Source: CAVXJN01 sp963762165 (GTDB taxonomy: Bacteria; Pseudomonadota; Gammaproteobacteria; JASBUN01). Taken from it: a stretch of DNA of 64,000 nucleotides. The stretch spans positions 744,001 to 808,000 of the forward strand of contig CAVXJN010000001.1 in assembly GCA_963762165.1 (NCBI GenBank), given 5' to 3'. The position numbers and the translations under genes were made by a program. Shown piece by piece: positions 38,176 through 46,591 of this stretch (position 1 is the stretch's first letter; each line of letters starts with the position of its first letter). The notes under the pieces are model-generated. The model saw nothing but the letters and a program-made list of their open reading frames with translations. It was not told the origin of the DNA and made no database searches.

Positions 38176-38722
38176 TCAATTGCGGCGCGACTCCTTGCGT
38201 TTTTCCCGCTTGTAGCGCGTGAATGGCTCCTGCTTATAGATGCCGTTGCTGGCATATTCTCCCAGCCACATGAACTCGTCCACTCCCGACGTCGCTCCGG
38301 TGTACCGAACGGTCAGATTGCCGTCGAGATCGAAGAACGCAAACACCGGCGTGGCGCCGCGATTGTGGGTGACATCGGCAAAGAATGCCTTCTGATTGGT
38401 GACCTTGCCCTTCGGATCGGTGACTTCGGCGGTGCTCTCGACGTCCATCGGAAACACCAGAAAGTGCTTCTTGTAGTACTCCTGCACTTCGAGCTGGTTC
38501 AGGACCGTCTCCTTCATGCGATGGCAGAACGGGCATTCCTCCTGTTCGAAGAAAATCACGATGCCCTGCTTGCCCTGCTGCCGGGCCGCCGCCAGCTCGC
38601 TCGGTGAGATCGCCCAGGGTTTGATCGAAGAAATACTGGTCCGGGTTGCGGGGCGCTGCCGCGCCGGCAAGCTGCGCCGCCACCAGCAACACCGCTGCCA
38701 AATAAAGTTTCAGTATAGGCAT
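38176..38722 (-). CDS. SoxW-like periplasmic thioredoxin (one apparent frameshift)
   Basis: Signal peptide MPILKLYLAAVLLVAAQLAG then RNPDQYFFDQTLGDL in one frame; the remainder SELAAARQQGKQGIVIFFEQ onward is in another. 547 bases is one above a multiple of three, so one extra base near 38607-38617 explains it. The thioredoxin fold has the active site EECPFCHRM (CPFC) and the cis-proline region RGATPVFAFFD. About 181 residues when repaired. SoxW-type proteins reduce periplasmic disulfides in sulfur oxidisers; that role here is inference. Confidence 0.8.
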
Positions 38723-38971
38723 ATCAAAATCCAGGTTAATAAAATCAATGGCTTGACCGCTTTTCCCATTGTGCGTCCGGCATCCCCCGTACACAAGGTG
38801 CATTAGCACAGTGGGACAATGGTAAAGAGCCGGACGTTACTGCCGACTTCTTGAAAATAGGCCGGCAGTGGGTCCCGGACAACTCCGCCGGCTGCCGGTA
38901 TACTTGGGCGCGCTACGGCATTGCCTTGGACAAAACGCGGCTACGTAGCGCGCAAACGGGAGGGACCACCA
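38723..38971. other. Divergent intergenic region between the SoxW-like and tandem TusE genes
   Basis: A 249-base region with no convincing gene. The part next to the SoxW-like gene is AT-rich (near 38700-38760) and could hold its promoter. The rest is GC-rich, with imperfect self-complementary stretches such as GCCGGCAGT and CCGGCTGCCGG, but no tRNA fold or terminator could be made. Confidence 0.5.
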
Positions 38972-39700
38972 ATGACCGTAATGTACGCGAAGGCGCTCGA
39001 TTATCATCTGACTCGAGACGGCCGCCTGGCAGATCTGGGGCAATGGAATGAAGACATCGCCGAATCGCTGGCGCTGCGCGAGGGGATCGTGCTGACAGCC
39101 GAGCATTGGGAAGTTCTCAGTGTGATGCGCCTTTTCTATCAGGAATACAACGTTTCGCCGGTACGCAAACTGCTCAAGAAAGCGGTTGCCGATCGTCTCG
39201 GTCCGGAGAAGGCTACCGATGCCTATCTCGACCAATTGTTCCCGGGCGATGTCCAGATCCAGGGCACCCGAATCGCCGGAATCCCCGAACCGCTGCTCGA
39301 CCAGGAAGTGGAGCAGCGCGCCTCGAAGGACGCTTTGCGCAACGACAGCGGCCCAGGGCTGCAAACGTTCGAATTCGACGGCCAGGTTTACCAGGCCCAT
39401 GCCAGCGGCAATCTGGTGGATCCATCCGTATGGAGCGAATCCCTTGGCAAGTATCTGGCCGAACGCGAAGGTATCGAACTCACGCCGGAACACTGGGAAG
39501 TCATCCGCTTCCTGCGCGGATTCTATTTTCAATACGGCATCACCCCGATGGTGAAGCTGCTGGTCAAGCACATGCAGGATCAGGACGGCGACGAACGAAT
39601 CAACGAATCGTTCCTCTACGAGCTGTATCCGGGAGGCCCTTCCCGTCAGGGCTCGCGCATTGCCGGACTCCCCGAACCCCAAGGTTGCATCGATCCCTGA
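38972..39700 (+). CDS. Tandem TusE/DsrC-family protein (two fused domains)
   Basis: 242 residues; ATG with GGGAGGG upstream. Two DsrC-like domains: residues about 10-112 (TAEHWEVLSVMRLFYQEYNV, YLDQLFPGD, TRIAGIPEP) and about 130-242 (TPEHWEVIRFLRGFYFQYGI, FLYELYPGGPSRQGSRIAG, LPEPQGC). Family members are usually one domain of 105-115 residues ending in a penultimate cysteine. Here only the second domain keeps that cysteine (residue 239), followed by IDP; the first has none. The second DsrC cysteine is serine, so it is TusE-like. Probable sulfur-relay or regulatory role. Confidence 0.85.
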   Translation: MTVMYAKALDYHLTRDGRLADLGQWNEDIAESLALREGIVLTAEHWEVLSVMRLFYQEYNVSPVRKLLKKAVADRLGPEKATDAYLDQLFPGDVQIQGTRIAGIPEPLLDQEVEQRASKDALRNDSGPGLQTFEFDGQVYQAHASGNLVDPSVWSESLGKYLAEREGIELTPEHWEVIRFLRGFYFQYGITPMVKLLVKHMQDQDGDERINESFLYELYPGGPSRQGSRIAGLPEPQGCIDP

Positions 39701-39750
39701 TTCAGCCATGCGCTTGACAGGGCAATACGCTTGCCCGTAGATTGACGACC

Positions 39751-39970
39751 GCTTCAGGTGCTTCGCCGACCGTCGGAAGGCGAAGTGAAACGGGAAGCCG
39801 GTGCGTCCCTGTGAACCGCCTTGTGCTCTTGTCACGAGGTGATCGCGGACAAACCCGGCGCTGCCCCCGCAACGGTAAACGAGTTAAGAGACGGCATAGG
39901 CCACTGCACCGCAGGTGCGGGAAGGCGCCGCCTCAGGCCCCGCCCCTCGTGAGCCCGGAGACCGGCCTGA
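39751..39970 (+). ncRNA. Cobalamin riboswitch
   Basis: The conserved cobalamin-riboswitch elements occur in order: GGTGCTTCG near 39758, GGGAAGCCGGTG at about 39793-39804, the B12 box CGCTGCCCCCGCAACGGTAA at about 39861-39880, and GAGCCCGGAGACCGGCC at 39951-39967. It lies about 150 bases before btuB on the same strand, so it should lower BtuB synthesis when adenosylcobalamin is plentiful. The extra stem between the second element and the B12 box (around 39810-39850) is within known variation. Confidence 0.95.
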
Positions 39971-40025
39971 AGCCACGGGTCCGTGCGCGCAACGCCGCGG
40001 TCCTGCGAGTGGTGCCGCGGCGGGC

Positions 40026-40124
40026 GGTGCAGCCGGGCCAGCATGTTTGCTTCTCCCTGCCCCTCCCCCAACTGCACCTCCTATCCATGTGCGGGTGTGC
40101 ACCACTAGTCATCGGGGGGGGGAG
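40026..40124 (+). promoter_or_regulatory. Expression platform of the btuB riboswitch
   Basis: Between the aptamer and btuB two helices exclude each other. GGTGCAG (40026-40032) can pair with CTGCACC (40072-40078), while CTCCCCC (40063-40069) can pair with GGGGGAG (40118-40124), which contains the Shine-Dalgarno sequence two bases before the ATG. Pairing of the second kind would hide the ribosome binding site, so control is likely at translation start. There is no U-tract for a terminator. Confidence 0.55.
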
Positions 40125-40126
40125 TC

Positions 40127-42184
40127 ATGCAATACAAGTTTTTGGTCGCCGCCGCGGCAATCGCCGCCGGCGCGGCACCCGCGAGCGCCGAATCCGTTAC
40201 CGAACCGCCGGTGATCGTCACTGCCACGCGTCTCGATGCCCACCGACAGCAAGTGCCTGCAAGCGTCACGGTCATTACTGCCGACGACATCGCTCGCAGT
40301 CCGGCCGCGAATCTCGCGGAAGTGCTGTCGATGGAAGCGGGGGTGCAGGCACGCAGCGTGTACGGCAATCAGGGTGCACGGGCCACCGTTGATCTGCGCG
40401 GATTCGGCATTACCGCGAAGCAGAATACCCTGATCCTGGTGGATGGCCGCCGACTGAACGACATCGACAACGCCGCCATCGACTTCACGGCCGTTCCCCT
40501 GAACGATATTGCGCGAATCGAAATCATCCGCAGCGGCGGTGCGGTGCTCTACGGCGACGGTACCGCTGGGGGCACCATCAACATCGTCACCAAGCGCGCC
40601 GCCGGCACCACGGTCTCTGGAGAACTGGCCGCCAATGCCGGCAGCTACGGCACGCGCGGCGCACAAGCGCGCATATCCGGCGGGTCGGGACTGTTTACCG
40701 GCCGCCTGCACACCAGCTTTCTGCAGTCCGATGGCTACCGTGACAACAACGAACTGCTGCAGCGCAACGTGCAAGGGGATCTGCGCTGGCTCGGTGATCA
40801 GGGCGAGCGATTCGTGCGTTTCGGTTTCGACTCGCAGTCCCTCGGACTGCCGGGCGAACGGCTGGTGGACCCGAGCATCGGCCTGAACGAGCTGGAAACC
40901 GATCGGCGCGGCACCGGCAACCCCAATGACTGGGGCAAACAACGTGGCGGTTACGTGACCGCCGGAGTCAGCCGCTATCTGTCCAATGACGCCGAACTGG
41001 TCATCGACGGCGGCGTGCGCCGCAAACAGCAGGAGGGCTTCTTCGACGATTATGACGGCTTCCCGCCGTTCTATCCGCCGGGCACGTTTGCACGCTACGT
41101 GGACTCCACCCTGGATACCTGGTCGCTGACGCCGCGGCTGACAGTGCCCCACGGTGCCGAAGGCCAGCATACGCTGATCGCGGGAGTGGACGTCTATTAT
41201 TCCCAATACGATTCCGATCGCGGCCAGACTCCTCAGACCGAGCCGATCCATCACCTCGATGTGCGCCAGCGTCGTCTAGCAGTCTACGTGCAAGAGTCGG
41301 CCGCTTTGGACGAACGCACCCGCGCCACCGCCGGCGCCCGCATCCAGCGCGTCACCCTGGACTCCGAGGACCGTTACGACCCTGCGGCACCGGGACAACC
41401 GTTCGGCGGCAATGAGGCGGCGCCGCTCAAACGCACCGATACCGAACCGTTGCTGGAGCTGGGACTGCGCCGTCAATTGACCTCCACCTGGTCGAGCTTC
41501 GCCAAGCTCGAGCGCAGCGTACGGTTTGGCACCATTGACGAAATCTTCGAAACCGATCCGCGCACGTTTGCATTGGAATTCTCGCCTTTGGATCCGCAAA
41601 CCGGCAATCACGTCGACATCGGCGCCGAATACCGCAACGGCACCGAGCAATTCAGCGCGGGCGTGTATTACATGCGGCTGAAAAATGAGATCCATTTCGA
41701 TCCGGCCACGTTCACGAATATCAATCTGGACCCAACCCGGCGCTACGGCATCGAACTTCAGGGACAGCATGCATTCAACGCACGATGGAAGCTGACCGGC
41801 AACTACACCTACGCGCGCGCCCAATTCCGTGCAGGCGCCAATGCCGGCAATGACGTTCCGCAGGTCCCCCGGCACAGCGCCACACTCGGTGTGCAATGGC
41901 AACCGCGCAGCAATCTGCTGCTGTCGGTACTGGGACGCTACATCGGCGAACAGCGCTTCGACAACGATCAGGCGAATACCGCCGACCGGATTCCACACTT
42001 CGCCATGGTCGATGTGCTGCTGGCCAAACAGCACCAGGATTGGAGTTTCGAAGCCCGGCTCAACAACGTGTTCGATAAACGTGCCTACGACACCGGCGTA
42101 GTGAGCACCACGACCCCCGGCCGTTTCGCTGCCTACCCACTGCCGGAGCGCAACCTGAGTCTAACGGTGCGCCGTCGCTTTTGA
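40127..42184 (+). CDS. btuB: TonB-dependent vitamin B12 receptor BtuB-like
   Basis: 685 residues. Signal peptide (about 1-21, ASA), TonB box region PPVIVTATR, plug domain with DLRGFGITAKQNTLILVDGR and GGAVLYGDGTAGGTINIVTKR, then a 22-strand barrel ending in the terminal phenylalanine LSLTVRRRF. Specificity for cobalamin is inferred from the riboswitch upstream and btuF downstream. The 3' end overlaps the convergent btuF gene by 24 bases. Confidence 0.93.
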   Translation: MQYKFLVAAAAIAAGAAPASAESVTEPPVIVTATRLDAHRQQVPASVTVITADDIARSPAANLAEVLSMEAGVQARSVYGNQGARATVDLRGFGITAKQNTLILVDGRRLNDIDNAAIDFTAVPLNDIARIEIIRSGGAVLYGDGTAGGTINIVTKRAAGTTVSGELAANAGSYGTRGAQARISGGSGLFTGRLHTSFLQSDGYRDNNELLQRNVQGDLRWLGDQGERFVRFGFDSQSLGLPGERLVDPSIGLNELETDRRGTGNPNDWGKQRGGYVTAGVSRYLSNDAELVIDGGVRRKQQEGFFDDYDGFPPFYPPGTFARYVDSTLDTWSLTPRLTVPHGAEGQHTLIAGVDVYYSQYDSDRGQTPQTEPIHHLDVRQRRLAVYVQESAALDERTRATAGARIQRVTLDSEDRYDPAAPGQPFGGNEAAPLKRTDTEPLLELGLRRQLTSTWSSFAKLERSVRFGTIDEIFETDPRTFALEFSPLDPQTGNHVDIGAEYRNGTEQFSAGVYYMRLKNEIHFDPATFTNINLDPTRRYGIELQGQHAFNARWKLTGNYTYARAQFRAGANAGNDVPQVPRHSATLGVQWQPRSNLLLSVLGRYIGEQRFDNDQANTADRIPHFAMVDVLLAKQHQDWSFEARLNNVFDKRAYDTGVVSTTTPGRFAAYPLPERNLSLTVRRRF

Positions 42185-43054
42185 GGCGTCGATCCCGTGC
42201 ATCTGTTCACACAGCAGGCGGGCGCCGTCGAGCAGACGCGCGCTCGGTCTTTGCAACAAATCCGCCGGCACGTAGAACAAGTGTCGATTGCGTACGGCTC
42301 GCAGCTGCGGCCAGACGCGCCAACGCGCCAACGGCGCATCGTCGCCCGAGGTCCGACCGGCGACCATGACCTGTGGGTCGCGGGCGAGCACCGATTCCAC
42401 GCTCACGCGCGGCGCGCTGTTTGCCAAGCCGGCGAACACGTTCACCCCGCCACAGAGAGAAATGACCTCACTGATGAATTGCGTGCCGTTGACGGTGATC
42501 AACGGGTCACCCCACACCTGATAAAACACCGACAATGGCTGCCTGCGTCCGAATTCGCTGCCGAGGTTTTCTTGCCGCCGCCGAAATTCGTCGGCGGCGG
42601 CACGTGCCGCCGGTTCGTGGCCGGTCAAGCGGCCAAGACGCTCCATGGTCAGCGCGATGTCGTCCAGGTGCTTCGGTTCGCTGACGTAGACCGCAATACC
42701 GGTGGCGCGCAAACGGGCAATCAACCGCTGCGGGGAACCGCTCTGCCACAGCAACACCAGGTCAGGGCGCGCGGCCAACAGGCGTTCAAAGTCGACGTGG
42801 GTGGCACTTCCAACCCGCGGCAATTCCCGGGCGGCAGGCGGGTAATCGCTGAACCGGTCGACACCGACCAGGCGACTGCCGGCGCCGATGCTGAAAATCA
42901 ATTCGGTCAGGCCCGGCGCCAGGCTGACGATCCGCTGCGCGGGGCGCTGCAGCTGCACGCGGCCGCCGGCGTCGTCGCGCACCGCGATCCGCTCGGCTGC
43001 GGCAGCGCTGCAGCTCAGTACGCAACACGCCAGTGCCAGGAGAGATCGCAACAT
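42161..43054 (-). CDS. btuF: Cobalamin-binding periplasmic protein BtuF-like
   Basis: 297 residues with a signal peptide (about 1-20). Class III solute-binding fold: RIVSLAPGLTELIFSIGAG near residue 43, VGVDRFSDYPPAA, then HVDFERLLAARPDLVLLWQ. These match BtuF, which hands vitamin B12 to the BtuCD transporter. BtuC and BtuD are not in the window. Convergent and overlapping with btuB by 24 bases, so the two transcripts are complementary at their 3' ends. Confidence 0.9.
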   Translation of the reverse strand: MLRSLLALACCVLSCSAAAAERIAVRDDAGGRVQLQRPAQRIVSLAPGLTELIFSIGAGSRLVGVDRFSDYPPAARELPRVGSATHVDFERLLAARPDLVLLWQSGSPQRLIARLRATGIAVYVSEPKHLDDIALTMERLGRLTGHEPAARAAADEFRRRQENLGSEFGRRQPLSVFYQVWGDPLITVNGTQFISEVISLCGGVNVFAGLANSAPRVSVESVLARDPQVMVAGRTSGDDAPLARWRVWPQLRAVRNRHLFYVPADLLQRPSARLLDGARLLCEQMHGIDASKATAHR

Positions 43055-43111
43055 GGCGTGCTATTCTACAGCATGCACCGCAGACTCCCTAGCGAGGGTG
43101 GCTGAGCACCC

Positions 43112-43552
43112 ATGTCGCAACCATTCTGGAAACACAAATCTCTTCGCCAAATGAGCCGCGCGGAGTGGGAAAGTCTCTGCGACGGCTGCGGCCGTTGCTG
43201 CCTGCACAAGCTCGAAGATCTGGACACCGGGGAGGTGCACTACACCCGCGTCGCCTGCCGTTTGCTGAACCTGCATACCTGCCGATGCACAGATTACAAC
43301 CGGCGCACTGATCGCGTGTCGGACTGCGAAGTATTGTCTCCCGCGAGCGTCGGCAGCTTGTCCTGGTTGCCTGCGACTTGTGCCTATCGCCTGATATCCG
43401 AGGGTGCGGATTTACCGGCGTGGCACCCGCTACAGAGCGGCGACCCGGAAACGGTGCATGCCGCAGGTATCTCGGTTCGGAATCTGGCGGTCAGCGAAGT
43501 GGACGTGGATGATCTGGAAGATTACCTGCTGGACCGTTCCCTCGCCGAATGA
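43112..43552 (+). CDS. YcgN-family cysteine-cluster protein (UPF0260)
   Basis: 146 residues. A cysteine-rich pattern CDGCGRCC, CRLLN, CRC and DC, plus SLSWLPATCAYRLISEG, identifies the YcgN/UPF0260 family with the zinc- or iron-cluster-like CxxC signature of the YkgJ superfamily. Cytosolic; function unknown. Begins 57 bases after the divergent btuF start. Confidence 0.9.
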   Translation: MSQPFWKHKSLRQMSRAEWESLCDGCGRCCLHKLEDLDTGEVHYTRVACRLLNLHTCRCTDYNRRTDRVSDCEVLSPASVGSLSWLPATCAYRLISEGADLPAWHPLQSGDPETVHAAGISVRNLAVSEVDVDDLEDYLLDRSLAE

Positions 43553-43621
43553 CACTTGGCAGCGGCGCCGCGCATTCGGCAGGCTTGATGTCGGTATCGA
43601 CGGAGTCGGTGGCCGCACCGC

Positions 43622-44284
43622 TCAACTGGTTTCACCGCCCATTTTGCTTGCGCGTTCTGCGGCCGAATGGTCCGGGGCATGCAGGCTGCCGGCATGAAAC
43701 AACAACTGCGTCCTGGCTGCCACTCCCCTGCCGTGCACGGCGATGCGACTGACGCCGGCATACGGCACATGGATACGATAGGCGCGCTCCAAAGGCGCGG
43801 CCAACACGCCGCCGATCACCATACGAATGACGCCAGCGTGCGTGACCAGCAGCACCCGGCGACCGGCGTGGGTGGTCGACAGCGAGGCCCAAGCAGACAG
43901 CACACGGTCGCGAAATTCCTCCAATGGCTCGGCGCCGACCGGGCGCTCATGGACGGGATCGCGATAGAAGGCAGCCACAGTTCCAGGCGCCCGCGCTTCG
44001 ATTTCATCCTTGGTCATGCCTTCCCATGATCCAAAACCGACCTCTTTGAGCCGTTCCTCGAAAAATAGCGGGATCCCGCGCGCATCGGCCAGCCACTGCG
44101 CAAAAGCCTGACAACGTCGTAAAGGCGAACTGACGACCACATCCCAGGCAACGGTGTCCCCGACTGCATCGCGCATCTGCTGCCAGCCGCGCTCGGTCAA
44201 GGGATCGTCTTTCTGACCGCGATATCTGCTGCCGCCCCGGGGTTCGCCGTGACGCAGCAAATCGATTTGCGTGACTGCATTCAT
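43622..44284 (-). CDS. Histidine phosphatase, CobC-like (probable alpha-ribazole phosphatase)
   Basis: 220 residues; start at MNAVTQIDLLRHGEP. Phosphoglycerate-mutase fold: catalytic LLRHGEP with its histidine and RHG, then SSPLRRC, RLKEVGFGSWEGMT and LLVTHAGVIR. CobC removes phosphate from alpha-ribazole in B12 nucleotide-loop assembly; the position near btuB/btuF supports that role but general phosphatases share these motifs. It lies 10 bases after the UPF0114 gene. Confidence 0.82.
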   Translation of the reverse strand: MNAVTQIDLLRHGEPRGGSRYRGQKDDPLTERGWQQMRDAVGDTVAWDVVVSSPLRRCQAFAQWLADARGIPLFFEERLKEVGFGSWEGMTKDEIEARAPGTVAAFYRDPVHERPVGAEPLEEFRDRVLSAWASLSTTHAGRRVLLVTHAGVIRMVIGGVLAAPLERAYRIHVPYAGVSRIAVHGRGVAARTQLLFHAGSLHAPDHSAAERASKMGGETS

Positions 44285-44294
44285 GACCGAATCT

Positions 44295-44843
44295 TCAATT
44301 TTCGTGGGACAAGATGGCACGACCGTGATCGGCGTGGGACAGATAGAGTGCCAGACCGATCAGTGCGATGCCCGCGGCAAGATAAAGCAGTTCGAGCGCA
44401 GAACCGAAGCGCACTTCCACTGCGTATTCGAAGAACTTGACGATCAGGATCATCAACACCACCTTGCCCAAGCGCGCCTTCAGATCGTCGAGGCTTTCGA
44501 TGACCAGCACTTTGGATGAGGTTTCCGCGCCCGCCGCCTGATCGATCTTGCTGATGAACAACTCATATAAGCCCAGGGCGAAGATCAGCATCACTGTCGC
44601 CAGCAGATAGCCGTCCACGATTTCGACCACGTGAGTGACGGTGCTGGCACGCAGTTGTTCCCGCGCCTGGTCTGTCAATGCCGGCGAGGCATAATCGATC
44701 AGGTGAACAATCATGTAGTACGCGTCGACGGTGGCAACATAAAACATCGCCAAGCCGGTGAACAAACTCGCCACCACTGCCGCGACGACCACCAAGCGGC
44801 TGCGCCAAAGTAAGGATTCGAACAACTCTTCAATGCGTTGCAT
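44295..44843 (-). CDS. YqhA-family membrane protein (UPF0114)
   Basis: 182 residues with four predicted helices (about 17-40, 77-95, 130-150 and 155-172). LFESLLWRSRLVVVAAVVAS at the N-terminus and the block SSKVLVIESLDDLKARLGKV are typical of UPF0114/YqhA. Inner-membrane protein of unknown function. Followed at once by the CobC-like gene on the same strand. Confidence 0.87.
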   Translation of the reverse strand: MQRIEELFESLLWRSRLVVVAAVVASLFTGLAMFYVATVDAYYMIVHLIDYASPALTDQAREQLRASTVTHVVEIVDGYLLATVMLIFALGLYELFISKIDQAAGAETSSKVLVIESLDDLKARLGKVVLMILIVKFFEYAVEVRFGSALELLYLAAGIALIGLALYLSHADHGRAILSHEN

Positions 44844-44923
44844 AGTAAGGCTGGCGGCGACCTCGGAACCGCCTCGATCAGGCGATCGCGGCGGCGGACC
44901 ACGTTTTATCGATGCACCAAAGC

Positions 44924-44947
44924 AAAAGGGCCCTCAAGGGGCCCTTT
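44924..44947 (-). terminator. Rho-independent terminator after the LysM lipoprotein gene
   Basis: A perfect nine-base stem AAAGGGCCC (44925-44933) and GGGCCCTTT (44939-44947) with loop TCAAG, followed on the minus strand by TGCTTTGG. It lies 28 bases beyond the stop at 44976 and separates this gene from the UPF0114 gene. The symmetrical A and T runs mean it might work in both directions, but no plus-strand gene needs it. Confidence 0.8.
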
Positions 44948-44975
44948 GCCGACCGACCGGGCTCGGATTTTGTAA

Positions 44976-45629
44976 TCAGCGCCCCAGATAGGCGCGATCG
45001 GAATCTTCCATCTGGCCAATGGTCCACGCGCCGCGGGTCTTGGCGTGTCGGACTGCAGCATCGACATCAGCCGAACTTGGAGAAGTGTCGATCGCGAACT
45101 GCTGGCCAGGAAAAATCAGGTCCGCGTCCTTGATTTTATCGGCATTGGTTTTATAGATCAGCGGCCACTGATAGGGATCAGAGTAGATTTCCGGTTTGCC
45201 GGAGATTTTCCACAAGCTGTCGCCGCGAACCACCTTGTAGTTGCCGGAATTGCCGGAAGAAGACTTCTGGAAACGCAGACCGCGATCCATCTGCTGCTCT
45301 TTCTGATACTGCTCGACTGCCAGATTGGCCTGATCTTTCGCCTTGTTTGCCTTCTTGATGGCGTCCTCGTATTTGCCCGCCTTGTAGTCTTTTTCGGCTT
45401 CCTTCAAGAACTTCTCTGTGTCGCGCCAAATCCAGTTGTTTTCCTTGGCCTTGGCGATCGCATCTTTGGCGTCGGCAATGGCCTTCTCGGCCGCTTGCGC
45501 ATCGGGTCCCGCCTGCTTCGCGGCGGTAGGCTCGGCTACTGGTTTCTGCTGCTGTTGTGCGCAGCCGACAACCATGCCCATGGACAATACGATGATCCCC
45601 ATAGTGGTCAGGCGAGAGAGCATGTTCAT
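44976..45629 (-). CDS. LysM-domain lipoprotein
   Basis: 217 residues; ATG start MNMLSRL with GGAG nine bases upstream. Signal peptide with a lipobox ending in VVGCAQ, an alanine/lysine-rich helical region at about 30-110 resembling tetratricopeptide or coiled-coil sequence (AEKDYKAGKYEDAIKKANKA), then a LysM domain (NYKVVRGDSLWKISGKPEIY to IFPGQQFAI) that binds peptidoglycan. Probably an outer-membrane lipoprotein touching the cell wall. The DUF4398 lipoprotein gene lies upstream. Confidence 0.88.
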   Translation of the reverse strand: MNMLSRLTTMGIIVLSMGMVVGCAQQQQKPVAEPTAAKQAGPDAQAAEKAIADAKDAIAKAKENNWIWRDTEKFLKEAEKDYKAGKYEDAIKKANKAKDQANLAVEQYQKEQQMDRGLRFQKSSSGNSGNYKVVRGDSLWKISGKPEIYSDPYQWPLIYKTNADKIKDADLIFPGQQFAIDTSPSSADVDAAVRHAKTRGAWTIGQMEDSDRAYLGR

Positions 45630-45781
45630 TGTTATTGACTCCAAAGCTACCGGTTTGTCTTATGAATTAATGCCTTACGTTAGGCACGTAAGTATTATGC
45701 AAGCTAACACCTCACTTGCAATACTGTCAAGAAATAATACCTAAGCCCCTTCGAATTGTGAACGATTTCCTGTTTGCGGCA

Positions 45782-46096
45782 TCATCGCGCCGGCTGTTCG
45801 ATGGCTTTCTCCCGGGCGCTCAGTGCCTGGCGCTTGGCAGACAACGCGTCCGAGCGCGCCCGCTTGTACTCGCCCAATTCCAAAGCCTTCTGGGCACGTT
45901 CAAGCATCTGCTGCGCGAGTTCGAATTCCGACGGCGACCGTTGCGGAGCACCGGCATCCCTTGCCGCCTGAATCGCCTGGCGGGCGTCGCTCATTTCCTG
46001 AACCGGTGCCACCGAACAGGCGCTCAAGAGTAAGAGCGCCAGCCCCAGCCCCAGCGGCCGCAAGATTGCCGTAAATCTGATATGTTTCACCATCAT
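45782..46096 (-). CDS. DUF4398-family lipoprotein
   Basis: 104 residues with a lipoprotein signal peptide ending LLLLSACSVAP. The mature part is helical and charged (MSDARQAIQAARDAGAPQRS, then ELAQQMLERAQKALELGEYK), the DUF4398 pattern. It lies 153 bases upstream of the LysM lipoprotein gene on the same strand, and the two have similar helical repeats, so they may act together at the envelope. The 45630-45781 gap is AT-rich and likely holds the promoter of the LysM gene. Confidence 0.82.
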   Translation of the reverse strand: MMVKHIRFTAILRPLGLGLALLLLSACSVAPVQEMSDARQAIQAARDAGAPQRSPSEFELAQQMLERAQKALELGEYKRARSDALSAKRQALSAREKAIEQPAR

Positions 46097-46225
46097 CTAG
46101 CGTGAAACCGTCAGCCCGATTACGACCACACTTGGTCCCCATTCCCATAATCGATTGCGCCAGACTAATCAGACCACTTTTTTGCGTCAAGCCGCAACTA
46201 ATATGGATGGAAGGAGAATGCCAGC

Positions 46226-46591
46226 ATGGCCGAACAGTCCGCCGAGGTTCGGATCTTTCACAATCCCCGCTGCTCGAAATCGCGCCAAACCCTGCAATTG
46301 CTCCAGGACCGCAACCTAGAACCGTTGGTGACATTGTATTTGGACCAACCGCCCGATGCCTCGGAGCTACGAGAACTCCTGCGCCGCCTTGGCATGGGCC
46401 CGCGGCAATTGATGCGCACCCAGGAACCGGAGTACCGCGCCCTGGGGCTGGACGATTCCAGCCTCGATGACGATCAGCTCATCGCCGCAATGGTACGCAC
46501 GCCAAAGCTGATCGAGCGGCCGATCGTCGTGGTCGGCGACAAGGCCGCACTGGGCAGACCACCCGAGCAGGTGCTGGAGATCCTGCCATGA
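46226..46591 (+). CDS. arsC: ArsC-family arsenate reductase (glutaredoxin-type)
   Basis: 121 residues. The active site NPRCSKSRQTL, the arginine in RTQEPEYRALGL, and the end LIERPIVVVGDKAALGRPPE match ArsC. It would reduce arsenate using glutathione and glutaredoxin, but ArsC-like proteins in this conserved arsC-wrbA-DUF2069-hda setting often have no proven arsenate role. ATG preceded by AAGGAGAATGCCAGC. It overlaps the next gene by four bases. Confidence 0.88.
   Translation: MAEQSAEVRIFHNPRCSKSRQTLQLLQDRNLEPLVTLYLDQPPDASELRELLRRLGMGPRQLMRTQEPEYRALGLDDSSLDDDQLIAAMVRTPKLIERPIVVVGDKAALGRPPEQVLEILP

Noticed and set aside
38790..38860. Possible tRNA-like sequence (GTGGGACAATGGTAAAGAGCC)
   Set aside because: No acceptor stem, T-loop GTTCGA or anticodon stem could be built.
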